Assembly (NCBI GenBank): GCA_019454225.1
Contig: CP075370.1
Coordinates: 3,714,001 to 3,778,000, forward strand
Reading direction: 5' to 3'
DNA from: Paracoccaceae bacterium
GTDB taxonomy: Bacteria > Pseudomonadota > Alphaproteobacteria > Rhodobacterales > Rhodobacteraceae
Length of the DNA: 64,000 nucleotides
Shown here: one piece after another, positions 51,296 through 59,565 of the stretch
Numbering within the stretch: the stretch's first letter is position 1
Layout of the letters: every line of letters begins with the position of its first letter
Notes under the pieces: generated by a model
What the model was told of the DNA's origin: nothing
What the model saw: the letters and a program-made list of their open reading frames with translations, nothing else
The model's database searches: none
Made by a program: the position numbers and the translations under genes

Positions 51296-51952
51296 ATGCG
51301 CAACTGCACTGTGTCGTTCAGTTTCGCGCTTGCGGCGTTTTCTGCGGTTCCGGGCGATGCGGGGGCAGAGACGCTTACGCTGGTGGCGCTGGGCGACAGC
51401 CTGACGCAGGGCTATGGCCTGCCGCCCGATGACGGGTTCGTGCCGCAGTTGCAGCGCTGGCTGGCCGCGCAGGGCGCCGATGTGGTGGTGGTGAACGCGG
51501 GCGTGTCGGGCGACACCACGGCGGGCGGGCGGGCGCGGCTGGACTGGACGCTGACGCCCGAGGTGGATGCGATGATCGTGGCGCTGGGGGGCAACGACCT
51601 GCTGCGGGGCATTGACCCGGCGGCCAGCCGCGCGAACCTTGCCGCGATCATGGACGGGGCGGCGGCGCGCGGGCTGCCGGTGCTGCTGGTCGGGATGCAG
51701 GCGCCGGGGAACTATGGGCAGGACTACAAGACAGCCTTTGACTCGATCTATCCCGATCTGGCGGCAGAGCATGGCGCAGACCTGATCGGCAGCTTCTTCG
51801 AACCGCTGATGGAGGGCGGCGGCGACCCCGCGGCGGCGGCGGGGTTCATGCAGGGCGACGGCATCCATCCGAATGCCGAGGGGGTTGCGCGGATCGTCGC
51901 GGCGTTCGGCCCGCGGGTGCTTGACCTGCTGGCGCGGGCGGCGCCCGGCTGA
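51296..51952 (+). CDS. tesA: SGNH/GDSL arylesterase (TesA-like)
   Basis: The 218-residue periplasmic hydrolase has a signal peptide (cleavage near GDAGA, residue 24). Its SGNH blocks are LVALGDSLTQGYGL (nucleophile Ser), the Gly in block II, GGNDLLRG (Asn) and GDGIHPNAEG (Asp/His). It resembles E. coli TesA, with thioesterase, lysophospholipase and arylesterase activities. It is divergent from the ybbAP-like pair with only 46 bp between start codons, as in E. coli. Confidence 0.9.
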   Translation: MRNCTVSFSFALAAFSAVPGDAGAETLTLVALGDSLTQGYGLPPDDGFVPQLQRWLAAQGADVVVVNAGVSGDTTAGGRARLDWTLTPEVDAMIVALGGNDLLRGIDPAASRANLAAIMDGAAARGLPVLLVGMQAPGNYGQDYKTAFDSIYPDLAAEHGADLIGSFFEPLMEGGGDPAAAAGFMQGDGIHPNAEGVARIVAAFGPRVLDLLARAAPG

Positions 51953-52014
51953 CGGCTTGCCCCCGCCGCGCCTCTGGCATCAGATGCGATGCCGAACGCA
52001 GAGGAGCACCCCGC

Positions 52015-53421
52015 ATGTCGCTGGCCGATGATCTGATGGCTGCCCTTGGTCCGCAGGGTCTGCGCACGGGCGCCGACATGGCCGCATATGGCGGCGACTG
52101 GACGGGCAAATACACGGCCGAACCCGTGGCGGTGGCGCGGCCCGCATCGACGGCCGAGGTGTCCGAGACGCTGCGCATCGCGGCACGGCACGGGGTGCCG
52201 GTGGTGCCCGCGGGCGGACGCACCGGGCTGGTCGGCGGCTGCATGACGCGGGGCGGGCTGATGCTGTCGCTCGACCGGATGAACCGCATCCGGGCGCTGA
52301 AGCCCGCGGCGCGCGTCGTGGTGGCCGAGGCGGGCACGATCCTGTCGACACTGCACGACGCGACGTCGGCGGAGGGCCTGTATTTTCCCTTGTGGTTCGG
52401 GGCGCGGGGGTCGGCCACGCTGGGGGGCGCGCTGTCGACCAACGCGGGCGGATCGAACGTGCTGCGCTACGGGTCGACACGGGCGCTGTGCCTCGGGCTG
52501 GAGGTGGTGCTTGCGGACGGGCGGGTGCTGGACCTGATGGCGGAACTGCACAAGGACAACGCGGGCTATGACCTGCGCGACCTGTTCATCGGGGCCGAGG
52601 GGACGCTGGGCGTGATCACCGCCGCCGCGATGCGGCTGGTGCCCGCGCCCTGCGCCCATGCCACGGCGATGGTGGCGATGGACCGGCTGGCCGATGCGCT
52701 GACGCTGCTGAACCGGCTGCAGGCCGCGACAGGGGGCCGGATCGAGGCGTTCGAATACATGTCGGCCGCCTATGCCCGGCGGTTCGCGGCGGCCCGCCCC
52801 GACATCCGCCTGCCCTTTGCCCCGATGCCGCCGGTCACCATCCTGGCCGAGATCGCATCGACCGTGGCCGGGGACGCGGTGGCGGGCCCGGATGGCGGAA
52901 TGCCGCTGGCCACGCTGATGGAGACCGTGCTGGGCCAGATGGCCGAGGAAGGGCTGATCGCCGATGCCGTTGTGGCACGGTCCGAGGCGCAGCGGCGCGC
53001 GATGTGGCAGGTGCGGGAACTGGCCGCCGAGGTGACCTTTGCCCGCAAGCCCGCCATCGACACCGACATCGCCCTGCCGCTGGAGGCGGTGGCGGATTTC
53101 CTTGCGGCGATGCCCGCGCGGATCGCGGCGCTGGATCCGGGGGCCGAGGATCTGGCGATCGCCCATCTGGGGGACGGCAACATCCACTATACCGTCTTCC
53201 CGGCGCGGGCGGATGCCGCGCTGCATGACGCGGTGGTGGCGGCGGTCGAGGACGAGGTGGCGGCACGCGGCGGATCGTTCTCGGCCGAACATGGCGTCGG
53301 GCTGTCGAAGAAGCCGTCGATGGCGCGGCGCAAGAACCCCGTGGCCATCGAGGTGATGCGGGCGGTCAAGGCGGCGCTTGACCCGCAGGGGCGGATGAAC
53401 CCGGGCAAGGTGCTGCCCTGA
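52015..53421 (+). CDS. FAD-linked D-2-hydroxyacid dehydrogenase
   Basis: The 468-residue VAO-family flavoenzyme has a PCMH FAD-binding domain (VVPAGGRTGLVGG; GALSTNAGGSNVLRYGSTR; IGAEGTLGVITAAAMRL) and an FAD-oxidase C domain with metal-binding AIAHLGDGNIHY and SAEHGVGLSKKP, ending KAALDPQGRMNPGKVLP. It probably oxidises D-2-hydroxyglutarate, D-lactate or a similar 2-hydroxyacid. Close relatives include D-2-hydroxyglutarate dehydrogenase and glycolate oxidase subunit GlcD, so the exact substrate is open. An AGAGGAG ribosome site precedes the ATG. It stands alone between the esterase and a convergent gene. Confidence 0.9.
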   Translation: MSLADDLMAALGPQGLRTGADMAAYGGDWTGKYTAEPVAVARPASTAEVSETLRIAARHGVPVVPAGGRTGLVGGCMTRGGLMLSLDRMNRIRALKPAARVVVAEAGTILSTLHDATSAEGLYFPLWFGARGSATLGGALSTNAGGSNVLRYGSTRALCLGLEVVLADGRVLDLMAELHKDNAGYDLRDLFIGAEGTLGVITAAAMRLVPAPCAHATAMVAMDRLADALTLLNRLQAATGGRIEAFEYMSAAYARRFAAARPDIRLPFAPMPPVTILAEIASTVAGDAVAGPDGGMPLATLMETVLGQMAEEGLIADAVVARSEAQRRAMWQVRELAAEVTFARKPAIDTDIALPLEAVADFLAAMPARIAALDPGAEDLAIAHLGDGNIHYTVFPARADAALHDAVVAAVEDEVAARGGSFSAEHGVGLSKKPSMARRKNPVAIEVMRAVKAALDPQGRMNPGKVLP

Positions 53422-53439
53422 CGGGCGGGGTGCCGAGGG

Positions 53440-54228
53440 TCAGGGCAGGGGCACGTCGCCGCCCAGCCATCCGAGGGTCAGCACGGCGGCGGCAAGTTCG
53501 CGCGACCGCGGGCGCCGCCGGTGCAGCCATCGCGCCAGCGGCGCAACCCGGCCGAGGGCGCGGGCCAGCCGCCGCGCCCGCTCCAGTGCGTCGGCGCCGG
53601 AAACGCGGGCATAGGCCGACAGGAACGCGCGCGGTTCGGCGCGCAGCCCGGGCACGGCGGTGAACCAGCTCTGGACGAACATCACCACATCCGCCGCCAT
53701 CGCAAGGCGCGGCACCCGGCGCCGCCTGCGGAAGCGTTCGAGGTCGATCAGCCGCGCGGTCCGGCCATCCCAGCAGATGTCGCGCAGCGCCGGGCGGCCA
53801 TGCGCGAAGCCCGCGCGATGCAGCCTGCCCAGCGCCCTGCCCGCCGCCGCGAAGGCCGCCACGCGATCATCGTCGGACAGGCGGTTGTCGTGCAGGACGT
53901 GCAGCAGGTTGGGGCCGCAATCGGGGATCAGCAGGAAGTCATCGCCCTCGGCGGCCAGTTCGGGGACCGGCAGGCCAAGATCACCGAGGATGTGGAGGCC
54001 GCGACGCTCGGCCTCGAGCGCGCGATGCGGGTTGCCCTTCTGCAGCCGCAGCCGCAGCGACAGCGTTTCCGCACGCTTGAGCCAGAACCGCCCGAGCCCC
54101 GGCAGGTCGATCCGCTGCACGCGGAGGTCGGGCAGGGTCGACAGGACGGCATCGAGCGTATCGGGCGGAATGCCCGCAGCATGCGACGCGGACGCCCCCT
54201 TGCCGTGCGGGGAAACGAAATCCGACAT
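53440..54228 (-). CDS. LPS-kinase-like (WaaP/Kdo kinase fold) protein
   Basis: The 262-residue protein has a reduced protein-kinase-like fold of the lipopolysaccharide-kinase group. The catalytic-loop equivalent is LHRAGFAHGRPALRDICW near residue 140, and the DFG-equivalent is ARLIDLERFRRRRR. A lysine near residue 66 (LRLQKGN) may contact ATP. It likely phosphorylates a sugar of the LPS core or another small acceptor. The HRD motif is degenerate (HGRPALRD). It follows hemC by 58 bp on the same strand. No strong Shine-Dalgarno precedes the ATG, so the start is uncertain. Confidence 0.72.
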   Translation of the reverse strand: MSDFVSPHGKGASASHAAGIPPDTLDAVLSTLPDLRVQRIDLPGLGRFWLKRAETLSLRLRLQKGNPHRALEAERRGLHILGDLGLPVPELAAEGDDFLLIPDCGPNLLHVLHDNRLSDDDRVAAFAAAGRALGRLHRAGFAHGRPALRDICWDGRTARLIDLERFRRRRRVPRLAMAADVVMFVQSWFTAVPGLRAEPRAFLSAYARVSGADALERARRLARALGRVAPLARWLHRRRPRSRELAAAVLTLGWLGGDVPLP

Positions 54229-54286
54229 GACAGGAACATGACGGAATTGCGACGGTTCCGCAAATCACGGACGGAAGATCGGCGGA

Positions 54287-55231
54287 TCAGCGCGGATCGA
54301 AGAAGCCCGGGCCCGCCTCGGCCAGCAGTCGTCGCGCGAGATCGTCGCCCGCTGCCGCGCCATCGGCGGCAGGGGCGCGTGCGGCGCCCGCGACCGAGGC
54401 CGAGCCGTCGGGGCGCAGCACCTCGCCCCGCAGCCAGAGCGCGCCGTCCTCCAGCACCGCGAGCCCGGCGATGGGGGTTTCGCAGGACCCGTCCAGCCGC
54501 GCGAGGAACGCCCGCTCGGCGGCCAGCCGCAGCCCGGTGTCACGGTCGTGGATGGGCTCCAGCAGGGCGGCGGTGCGGGTATCGGCCTGCCGCCGTTCGA
54601 CGCCGATGGCACCCTGCGCGACGGCGGGCAGCATGTCCTCGGGCGCGATGGCGGAACGGGCGACATGTGCCATGCCCAGCCGGGTCAGGCCCGCCATGGC
54701 AAGGAAGGTGGCCGCCGCCACGCCCTCGTCGAGTTTCCTGAGCCGGGTCTGCACGTTGCCGCGAAACTCGACAAGCCGAAGGTCGGGGCGACGCAGGCGA
54801 AGCTGCGCCCGCCGGCGCAGGCTGGACGACCCCACCGTGGCGCCCTGCGGCAGATCCGCGATGCCGCCCGCGACCGGCGACACGAAACCGTCGCGCACAT
54901 CGGCGCGCGGCAGGTAGCAGTCGAGCAGCAGGCCGGATGGCTGGGCCGTCGGCATGTCCTTCATCGAATGCACGGCGATGTCGATGCCGCCGTCGAGCAG
55001 CGCGTCCTCGATTTCCCGGGTGAACAGGCCCTTGCCGCCGATGTCCTTGAGCGCGCGGTCCTGGATGGCGTCGCCGGTGACCTTGATCACGACGATGGCA
55101 AAGGCGTCTTCGGGCAGGTCGTGGGCGGCCATCAGGCAGCGCCGCACCTCATGCGCCTGCCACAGGGCAAGCGGCGAGCCACGGGTTCCGATGCGCAGGG
55201 GGGCGGCGGGAGAGGGAAGCGGATGCGTCAT
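54287..55231 (-). CDS. hemC: Hydroxymethylbilane synthase (porphobilinogen deaminase)
   Basis: The 314-residue cytosolic enzyme polymerises four porphobilinogens into hydroxymethylbilane in tetrapyrrole synthesis. Family marks are IGTRGSPLALWQAHEV, KDIGGKGLFTREIEDALLDG, AVHSMKDMPT, and the cofactor-attaching cysteine in LDGSCETPIAG. The C-terminal domain is slightly extended. I chose the ATG at 55231; the upstream alternative has no supporting sequence. The promoter region contains TGTCAG-N6-CTGACA, the half-site also found before the neighbouring WYL regulator. Confidence 0.96.
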   Translation of the reverse strand: MTHPLPSPAAPLRIGTRGSPLALWQAHEVRRCLMAAHDLPEDAFAIVVIKVTGDAIQDRALKDIGGKGLFTREIEDALLDGGIDIAVHSMKDMPTAQPSGLLLDCYLPRADVRDGFVSPVAGGIADLPQGATVGSSSLRRRAQLRLRRPDLRLVEFRGNVQTRLRKLDEGVAAATFLAMAGLTRLGMAHVARSAIAPEDMLPAVAQGAIGVERRQADTRTAALLEPIHDRDTGLRLAAERAFLARLDGSCETPIAGLAVLEDGALWLRGEVLRPDGSASVAGAARAPAADGAAAGDDLARRLLAEAGPGFFDPR

Positions 55232-55249
55232 GACCCGCAGGATTAGCGG

Positions 55250-55267
55250 TGTCAGGCGGGGCTGACA
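55250..55267. promoter_or_regulatory. TGTCAG-N6-CTGACA dyad upstream of hemC
   Basis: TGTCAG (55250-55255) and CTGACA (55262-55267) form a perfect dyad 19 bp upstream of the hemC ATG. The same hexamers recur three times at 55536-55574 before the WYL regulator gene. This suggests one regulator acting on both promoters. Confidence 0.55.
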
Positions 55268-55306
55268 ACTGTCTGCCGACCGGGCCGCGGACGGCACGCG
55301 GCGGCG

Positions 55307-55492
55307 TCAGGCGCCGCAGCCGTCATCGGGCCTTGCGGTCCGGGACATGCGGGCAGCGGCGGCAGCCGCGTCATCCGCCGCCCGCGCGGCGGCGATGTCG
55401 GCCGCCTCCTGCTCGTGGTGCCGCAGGGCCACCGGCCCGGCCCAGGGCCCGAGGCGAAGGCGCATCATCACGGCATGGTCCCACCAGGTCAT
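55307..55492 (-). CDS. Small hypothetical protein upstream of hemC
   Basis: This 61-codon open frame has a GGGGGA ribosome site 6 nt before the ATG. It encodes an N-terminal WWDHAVMMRLRLGPWAGPVAL segment followed by an alanine-rich, acidic helix. Its composition differs from the arginine/proline-rich noise frames common in this GC-rich DNA, which makes it plausible. I recognise no family. Of the rest of the 366-bp interval 55232-55597, the flanks hold the CTGACA/TGTCAG sites and nothing else that I can identify. Confidence 0.45.
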   Translation of the reverse strand: MTWWDHAVMMRLRLGPWAGPVALRHHEQEAADIAAARAADDAAAAAARMSRTARPDDGCGA

Positions 55493-55532
55493 CGCTGTTC
55501 CCCCGTTGCGGAAGGCCGGTCAGACCACAAGG

Positions 55533-55577
55533 CTGCTGACAGGGCGGTGTCAGCAGGACAGGCTAGGGTGTCAGCAT
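55533..55577. promoter_or_regulatory. Operator cluster for the WYL regulator: CTGCTGACA dyad plus third half-site
   Basis: CTGCTGACA (55533-55541) and TGTCAGCAG (55548-55556) form a perfect 9-bp dyad with a GGGCGG spacer. A further TGTCAGCA copy starts at 55569, 21 bp after the previous one, which is two helical turns. The cluster ends 21 bp before the regulator ATG, a position suited to autorepression. Confidence 0.65.
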
Positions 55578-55597
55578 TACGTGCGGGGACAGACGCC

Positions 55598-56290
55598 ATG
55601 GACCGTTCAGGCCGGTTGTTCGAACTGATCCAGATCCTGCGCGCCGCGTCGCGCCCGGTGACCGCGCAGGCGCTTGCCGCGCAACTGGAGGTGTCCGGCC
55701 GGACGATCTATCGCGACATTGCCATGCTGCAGGCGCGCAAGGTGCCGATCGAGGGCGAGGCGGGGCTGGGATACCTGATGCGGCGCGGCTATGACCTGCC
55801 GCCGCTGAATTTCGATGGCGAGGAAATCGAGGCGCTGCGGGTCGGCCTGGCGATGCTGGCGCGCACCGGCGACAGTTCGCTGCAACATGCCGCGCAGCGG
55901 GTGCGCGACAAGATCGAGGCACTGCACGGCCCGTCCGACTGGCTGCATGTGGCGCCGTGGGGCGCGCCGCGCGACGATCCGGCGAAGGGCTGTGTATCCA
56001 TCGCGCAGCTGCGCGGCGCGATCCGGGCGGCGCAGAAGCTGCGCCTGCGCTATGTGGCGTCGGACGAGGCCGAGACGATGCGGACCGTGCGGCCGGTGGC
56101 GCTGGTCTATCATCTGGAGTGCGTGATGCTTGCGGCCTGGTGCGAGCTGCGCGCTGGGTTCCGGCATTTCCGCACCGACCGCATCCACGATTGCGCCTAC
56201 CTCGACGCGGGTTTTGCCGACGAGGCGAAGGTGCTGCGCAGACTTTGGCAACAGCAGCAGGATTCCTTTGCCTATTCCACCGACCGCTGA
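55598..56290 (+). CDS. WYL-domain helix-turn-helix regulator (YafY/DeoR type)
   Basis: The 230-residue regulator has an N-terminal winged helix ([41 protein letters not shown], residues 5-45). A WYL-type effector domain follows ([47 protein letters not shown]). WYL domains sense nucleic-acid or small-molecule ligands. It lies between hemC and hemE, and its promoter has five CTGACA-type half-sites shared with hemC. This points to autoregulation and possibly control of haem synthesis. YafY-like members are usually local repressors. Confidence 0.88.
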   Translation: MDRSGRLFELIQILRAASRPVTAQALAAQLEVSGRTIYRDIAMLQARKVPIEGEAGLGYLMRRGYDLPPLNFDGEEIEALRVGLAMLARTGDSSLQHAAQRVRDKIEALHGPSDWLHVAPWGAPRDDPAKGCVSIAQLRGAIRAAQKLRLRYVASDEAETMRTVRPVALVYHLECVMLAAWCELRAGFRHFRTDRIHDCAYLDAGFADEAKVLRRLWQQQQDSFAYSTDR

Positions 56291-56367
56291 ACGGCTGCGG
56301 CGCCGCAAGCCTTGACAAGGCGCCACCGGGAAGGGACGAACCGGGGGCAGCACAGGCGGGGGGCCAC

Positions 56368-57399
56368 ATGACCGACAAGACGATCCTGCGCGCCCTGAGG
56401 GGCGAGCGCCTGCCGACACCGCCCATCTGGATGATGCGGCAGGCGGGGCGCTACCTGCCCGAGTACCGGGCAACGCGGGCGCAGGCGGGGGACTTCCTGT
56501 CGCTGTGCTACAATTCCGAACTGGCGGCCGAGGTCACGCTGCAACCGATCCGACGCTACGGGTTCGATGCGGCGATCCTGTTTGCCGACATCCTGCTGAT
56601 CGGACAGGCGCTGGGTCCGAAACTGTGGTTCGCCGAGGGTGAAGGCCCCCGGATGCAGACCACGACGACCCCCGCCGAGGTCGCGGCGTTGCGGCCCGCC
56701 GATGCCATTCACGACACGCTGGCGCCGGTCTATGAAACCGTGCGCATCCTGGCGCGCGCCTTGCCGCGCGAGACCACCCTGATCGGGTTCGCGGGCATGC
56801 CGTGGACGGTGGCCACCTACATGATCGGGGGGCGCGGATCGCCCGACCAGGCAGCGGCGCACAGGCTGAAGGCCGAGGATCGCGCGACCTTCGTGGCGGT
56901 GCTGGACCGGATCGAGGCGGCGACGGTGGAATACCTGTCGGCGCAGGTGCAGGCGGGGGCCGAGGTGGTGAAGCTGTTCGACAGCTGGGCCGGAAGCCTG
57001 AAAGGACAGGATTTCACCGACTTCGCGCTGGAACCCGCCCGCCGGATCATCGCCGCGCTGAAGGCGCGCCACCCCGGCCTGCCGATCATCGCCTTCCCGC
57101 GCGAGGCGGGTCAGGGATATGTGGGCTTTGCCCGCGCCACCGGCGCCGATTGCGTGGCGCTGGACAATTCGGTCACGCCGGAATGGGCGGCGGAACATGT
57201 GCAGCCGGACGGCTGCGTGCAGGGCAACCTGGCCCCCGGGCACATGGTCGAGGGCGGCGAGGCGCTGGACCGCGAGACGCGCCGCGTGGTGCGGGCGTTC
57301 TCGGGCGGGCCGCATATCTTCAACCTCGGCCACGGGATCACGCCCGACGCCGACCCCGACAATGTCGCGCGCATGATCGCGGTGGTCCGGGGGGCCTGA
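56368..57399 (+). CDS. hemE: Uroporphyrinogen decarboxylase
   Basis: The 343-residue enzyme removes four acetate carboxyls from uroporphyrinogen III to give coproporphyrinogen III. The N-terminal [20 protein letters not shown] signature contains the essential arginines. [12 protein letters not shown] and [11 protein letters not shown] follow, and the C-terminal HIFNLGHGI is characteristic. A TTGACA hexamer at 56312-56317 may be a -35 element, but no good -10 is evident. It starts 77 bp after the WYL regulator on the same strand and may be co-transcribed with it. Confidence 0.97.
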   Translation: MTDKTILRALRGERLPTPPIWMMRQAGRYLPEYRATRAQAGDFLSLCYNSELAAEVTLQPIRRYGFDAAILFADILLIGQALGPKLWFAEGEGPRMQTTTTPAEVAALRPADAIHDTLAPVYETVRILARALPRETTLIGFAGMPWTVATYMIGGRGSPDQAAAHRLKAEDRATFVAVLDRIEAATVEYLSAQVQAGAEVVKLFDSWAGSLKGQDFTDFALEPARRIIAALKARHPGLPIIAFPREAGQGYVGFARATGADCVALDNSVTPEWAAEHVQPDGCVQGNLAPGHMVEGGEALDRETRRVVRAFSGGPHIFNLGHGITPDADPDNVARMIAVVRGA

Positions 57400-57403
57400 C
57401 ACG

Positions 57404-58270
57404 ATGGTCTGGGTACTGGCCACGCTGATCGCGGCCATGCTCCAGACGGCGCGGAACGCGACTCAGGCCGGGCTGACCGCGACGCTGGGCACGCTGGGGG
57501 CCACGCAGGTCCGGTTCCTCTATGGCCTGCCATTCGCGGTGCTGGCGCTGGGCGTGATCGCGCTGGGGCATCCGCTGCCCCGGCCGGGACAGGCCGCGCT
57601 GGCCTGGGCGATGCTGGGCGGGATGGCACAGATCGGGGCGACCGCGCTGATGCTGGCCGCCATGCGGCTGCGCGGCTTTGCGCAGGCAACCGGCTGGATC
57701 AAGACCGAACCGGCTCTGGTCGCGCTGGCGGGTGCCGGGCTGGGTCAGACCCTGTCGCCGCTTGCCTGGGCCGGGGTGGCCGTGGCGAGCCTTGGCGCGG
57801 CGCTGCCCGCACGGGCGGGATCGGCCCCGGCGATGGCGGCGGCGATCGGGGCGGCGGCGCTGTTCGGGCTGGCCGCCATCGGCTTTCGCGAGGCGGTGCT
57901 GGCGCTGCCCTCGGGCGCATTCTTCGTGCGGGCCTCGGTGGTGCTGGTGCTGGCGCTGGCGTTCCAGTCGGTCGCGCTGGGCCTGTGGCTGGCGGTGTTC
58001 CGGCCTGCCGCACTGGGCGGGTCGCTGCGGGTCTGGCGCGGATCGCTGGCCGCGGGCGCGCTGGGCGCCGGGGCATCCTTTGCCTGGTTCTCGGCCTTCG
58101 CGCTGGCCACGGCGGCCGAGGTGCGGACGCTGGCGCTGGTCGAGGTGGCGCTGGCGGCGATCTGGGGGCGGGCGGCGATGGGGCAGCACCTGACCGCGCG
58201 CATGGTGGCCGGCCTGGTCCTGATCGGGGCGGGGGTCGGGATGCTGCTGTCGGCGGGGGGCGGGGGATGA
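57404..58270 (+). CDS. EamA-family (DMT) transporter
   Basis: The 288-residue inner-membrane protein has about ten hydrophobic helices in two EamA repeats. These are drug/metabolite transporter features: an N-terminal LATLIAAMLQTARNATQAGL, a repeat junction near residue 135, and a C-terminal VEVALAAIWGRAAMGQHLTARMVAGLVLIGAGV. Substrates of this group range from amino acids to nucleotide sugars and cannot be predicted. It starts 4 nt after hemE and overlaps the next gene by ATGA, so the three are probably co-transcribed. Confidence 0.88.
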   Translation: MVWVLATLIAAMLQTARNATQAGLTATLGTLGATQVRFLYGLPFAVLALGVIALGHPLPRPGQAALAWAMLGGMAQIGATALMLAAMRLRGFAQATGWIKTEPALVALAGAGLGQTLSPLAWAGVAVASLGAALPARAGSAPAMAAAIGAAALFGLAAIGFREAVLALPSGAFFVRASVVLVLALAFQSVALGLWLAVFRPAALGGSLRVWRGSLAAGALGAGASFAWFSAFALATAAEVRTLALVEVALAAIWGRAAMGQHLTARMVAGLVLIGAGVGMLLSAGGGG

Positions 58271-58905
58271 GCCTGGCCGACCTGCTGGCATTGACGGGGC
58301 CCGAGGTGACGCATGTCACCCCGGCGGTGAACCTGCCCGCGATCCGGGCGCACGGGTTGCTGCGGCCGGTCACGCTGGCCGGGATCGCCGATACCGACCC
58401 TGCCACCATCCGCTTGCGGGCGGGCGCGATGGACCTGCGCCTTGGTCCCGGGATGCGGGTGCGGCTGACCACGCAGGCGCCGCTGCTGGCGGGGGCGGCG
58501 CAGACCTTCCTGGACCCCGGCCTGACGCTGGCCGACTGGGCCGACCGGCTGGACCGGCGGCTGTTCTTCTGGCCGCCGGGCCGGGGCGATGCGTTCCGGG
58601 CCAGCCACGGCCAGCCGACCGCGACCCTGCGGCTGTCGGTGGAGCGGCTGTTCCGGCTGCACGGTCCGCGCCTGTTCCTGTCGCCGATCAACAGCGGCAA
58701 CGCCGCGCGACGGCCCGCGCCACGCGGCGACTGGCTGTGGATACCGGCGACCGAGGCCGCGCGCTTTCCGGATGCGCGCCGCGCCCGGGGGCTGGTACGG
58801 GGCCAGGACCGGGTGGCCGAGGTGTCGCTGGCGGCCGACCTGCCGCCCCCCGCGCTGGCCATGGTACTGGCGGCGCCGCTGCCCCTGCGGGCGGATGGCG
58901 CATGA
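58267..58905 (+). CDS. DUF7002-like protein, possible ADP-ribosyltransferase fold
   Basis: The 212-residue protein opens with VTHVTPAVNLPAIRAHGLL. This is the H-x-T-x3-N-L-x2-I-x3-G-L pattern that begins several ART-like families (DarT, RNA 2-prime-phosphotransferase and related domains). RRLFFWPPGRGDAFRA follows and LSPINSGNAARRPAPRGDW comes later. I place it in a DUF7002-like group with unknown function. A NAD-using activity is inference from the N-terminal motif only. It is translationally coupled to the DMT transporter. No antitoxin-like partner is adjacent. Confidence 0.62.
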   Translation: MSLADLLALTGPEVTHVTPAVNLPAIRAHGLLRPVTLAGIADTDPATIRLRAGAMDLRLGPGMRVRLTTQAPLLAGAAQTFLDPGLTLADWADRLDRRLFFWPPGRGDAFRASHGQPTATLRLSVERLFRLHGPRLFLSPINSGNAARRPAPRGDWLWIPATEAARFPDARRARGLVRGQDRVAEVSLAADLPPPALAMVLAAPLPLRADGA

Positions 58906-58973
58906 ACGGGGCACTTGACCCCGTGGCCTGCCGCCGCCATCCCTGCACCGCGCCCCCAGAAAAGGACCGTCCG

Positions 58974-59561
58974 ATGCCCGAGGATCCCGCAGCCCTTGCC
59001 TTCCTTTCCGCCCGCATGTCGCATCCGGCCAAGACGCTGGCCGCGCCGGGGCCCGACCGGGCAGCCATGCGGGCAATCCTGACGGCGGCGCTGCGGGTGC
59101 CCGACCATGGCAAGCTGGAACCCTGGCGGCTGGTCGTGGCGGGGCGGCCGACGCTGGATGCCTGGGCGGCGGCGGCGGCCGACCGGGGCGCGGCGCGCGG
59201 CCTGTCGCCCGAGGATATCGACAAGGGGCGCGGACAGTTCGCGCGGTCGGCCGCCTGCGTGGCGGTGCTGTCCAGCCCGGTGGACTCGCCGAAGATCCCC
59301 GGGATCGAACAGACGCTGTCGGCGGGCGCGCTGTGCCTTGGGCTGGTGAACGCGGCCCATGCGGCCGGTTTCGGCGCGGCCTGGATCACCGGCTGGCCGG
59401 CCTATGACCGGGGGTTCGTCGAGGGGGCGCTTGGCGCCGGTCCCCGGGAATGGGTCGCGGGTTTCGTGCACATGGGCACGATCACGCTGACGCCGCCCGA
59501 CCGTCCGCGCCCCGATCTGGCGCGGGTCGTGACCTGGGCCGACGACGAGGCGGGCGGCTGA
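58974..59561 (+). CDS. Nitroreductase-family protein (YdjA-like)
   Basis: The 195-residue FMN-dependent oxidoreductase resembles E. coli YdjA. ILTAALRVPDHGKLEPWRLVVA is the FMN-phosphate-binding start, AALCLGLVNAAHAAGFGAAWITGW is in the centre, and GFVHMGTI closes it. It is short, as expected for the minimal YdjA group. The physiological substrate is unknown. I chose the ATG at 58974 after AAAAGGA. An earlier ATG at 58902 would overlap the previous gene and add 24 residues. Confidence 0.9.
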   Translation: MPEDPAALAFLSARMSHPAKTLAAPGPDRAAMRAILTAALRVPDHGKLEPWRLVVAGRPTLDAWAAAAADRGAARGLSPEDIDKGRGQFARSAACVAVLSSPVDSPKIPGIEQTLSAGALCLGLVNAAHAAGFGAAWITGWPAYDRGFVEGALGAGPREWVAGFVHMGTITLTPPDRPRPDLARVVTWADDEAGG

Positions 59562-59565
59562 GCGG

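Noticed and set aside
50543-51868. Upstream extension of the FtsX-like permease frame
   Set aside because: It runs through the ATPase gene out of frame and into the divergent tesA gene. The ATGA junction at 50539-50542 fixes the start.
58267-58905. Toxin-antitoxin module involving the ART-like protein
   Set aside because: No small antitoxin or macrodomain gene is adjacent; both neighbours are a transporter and a nitroreductase.
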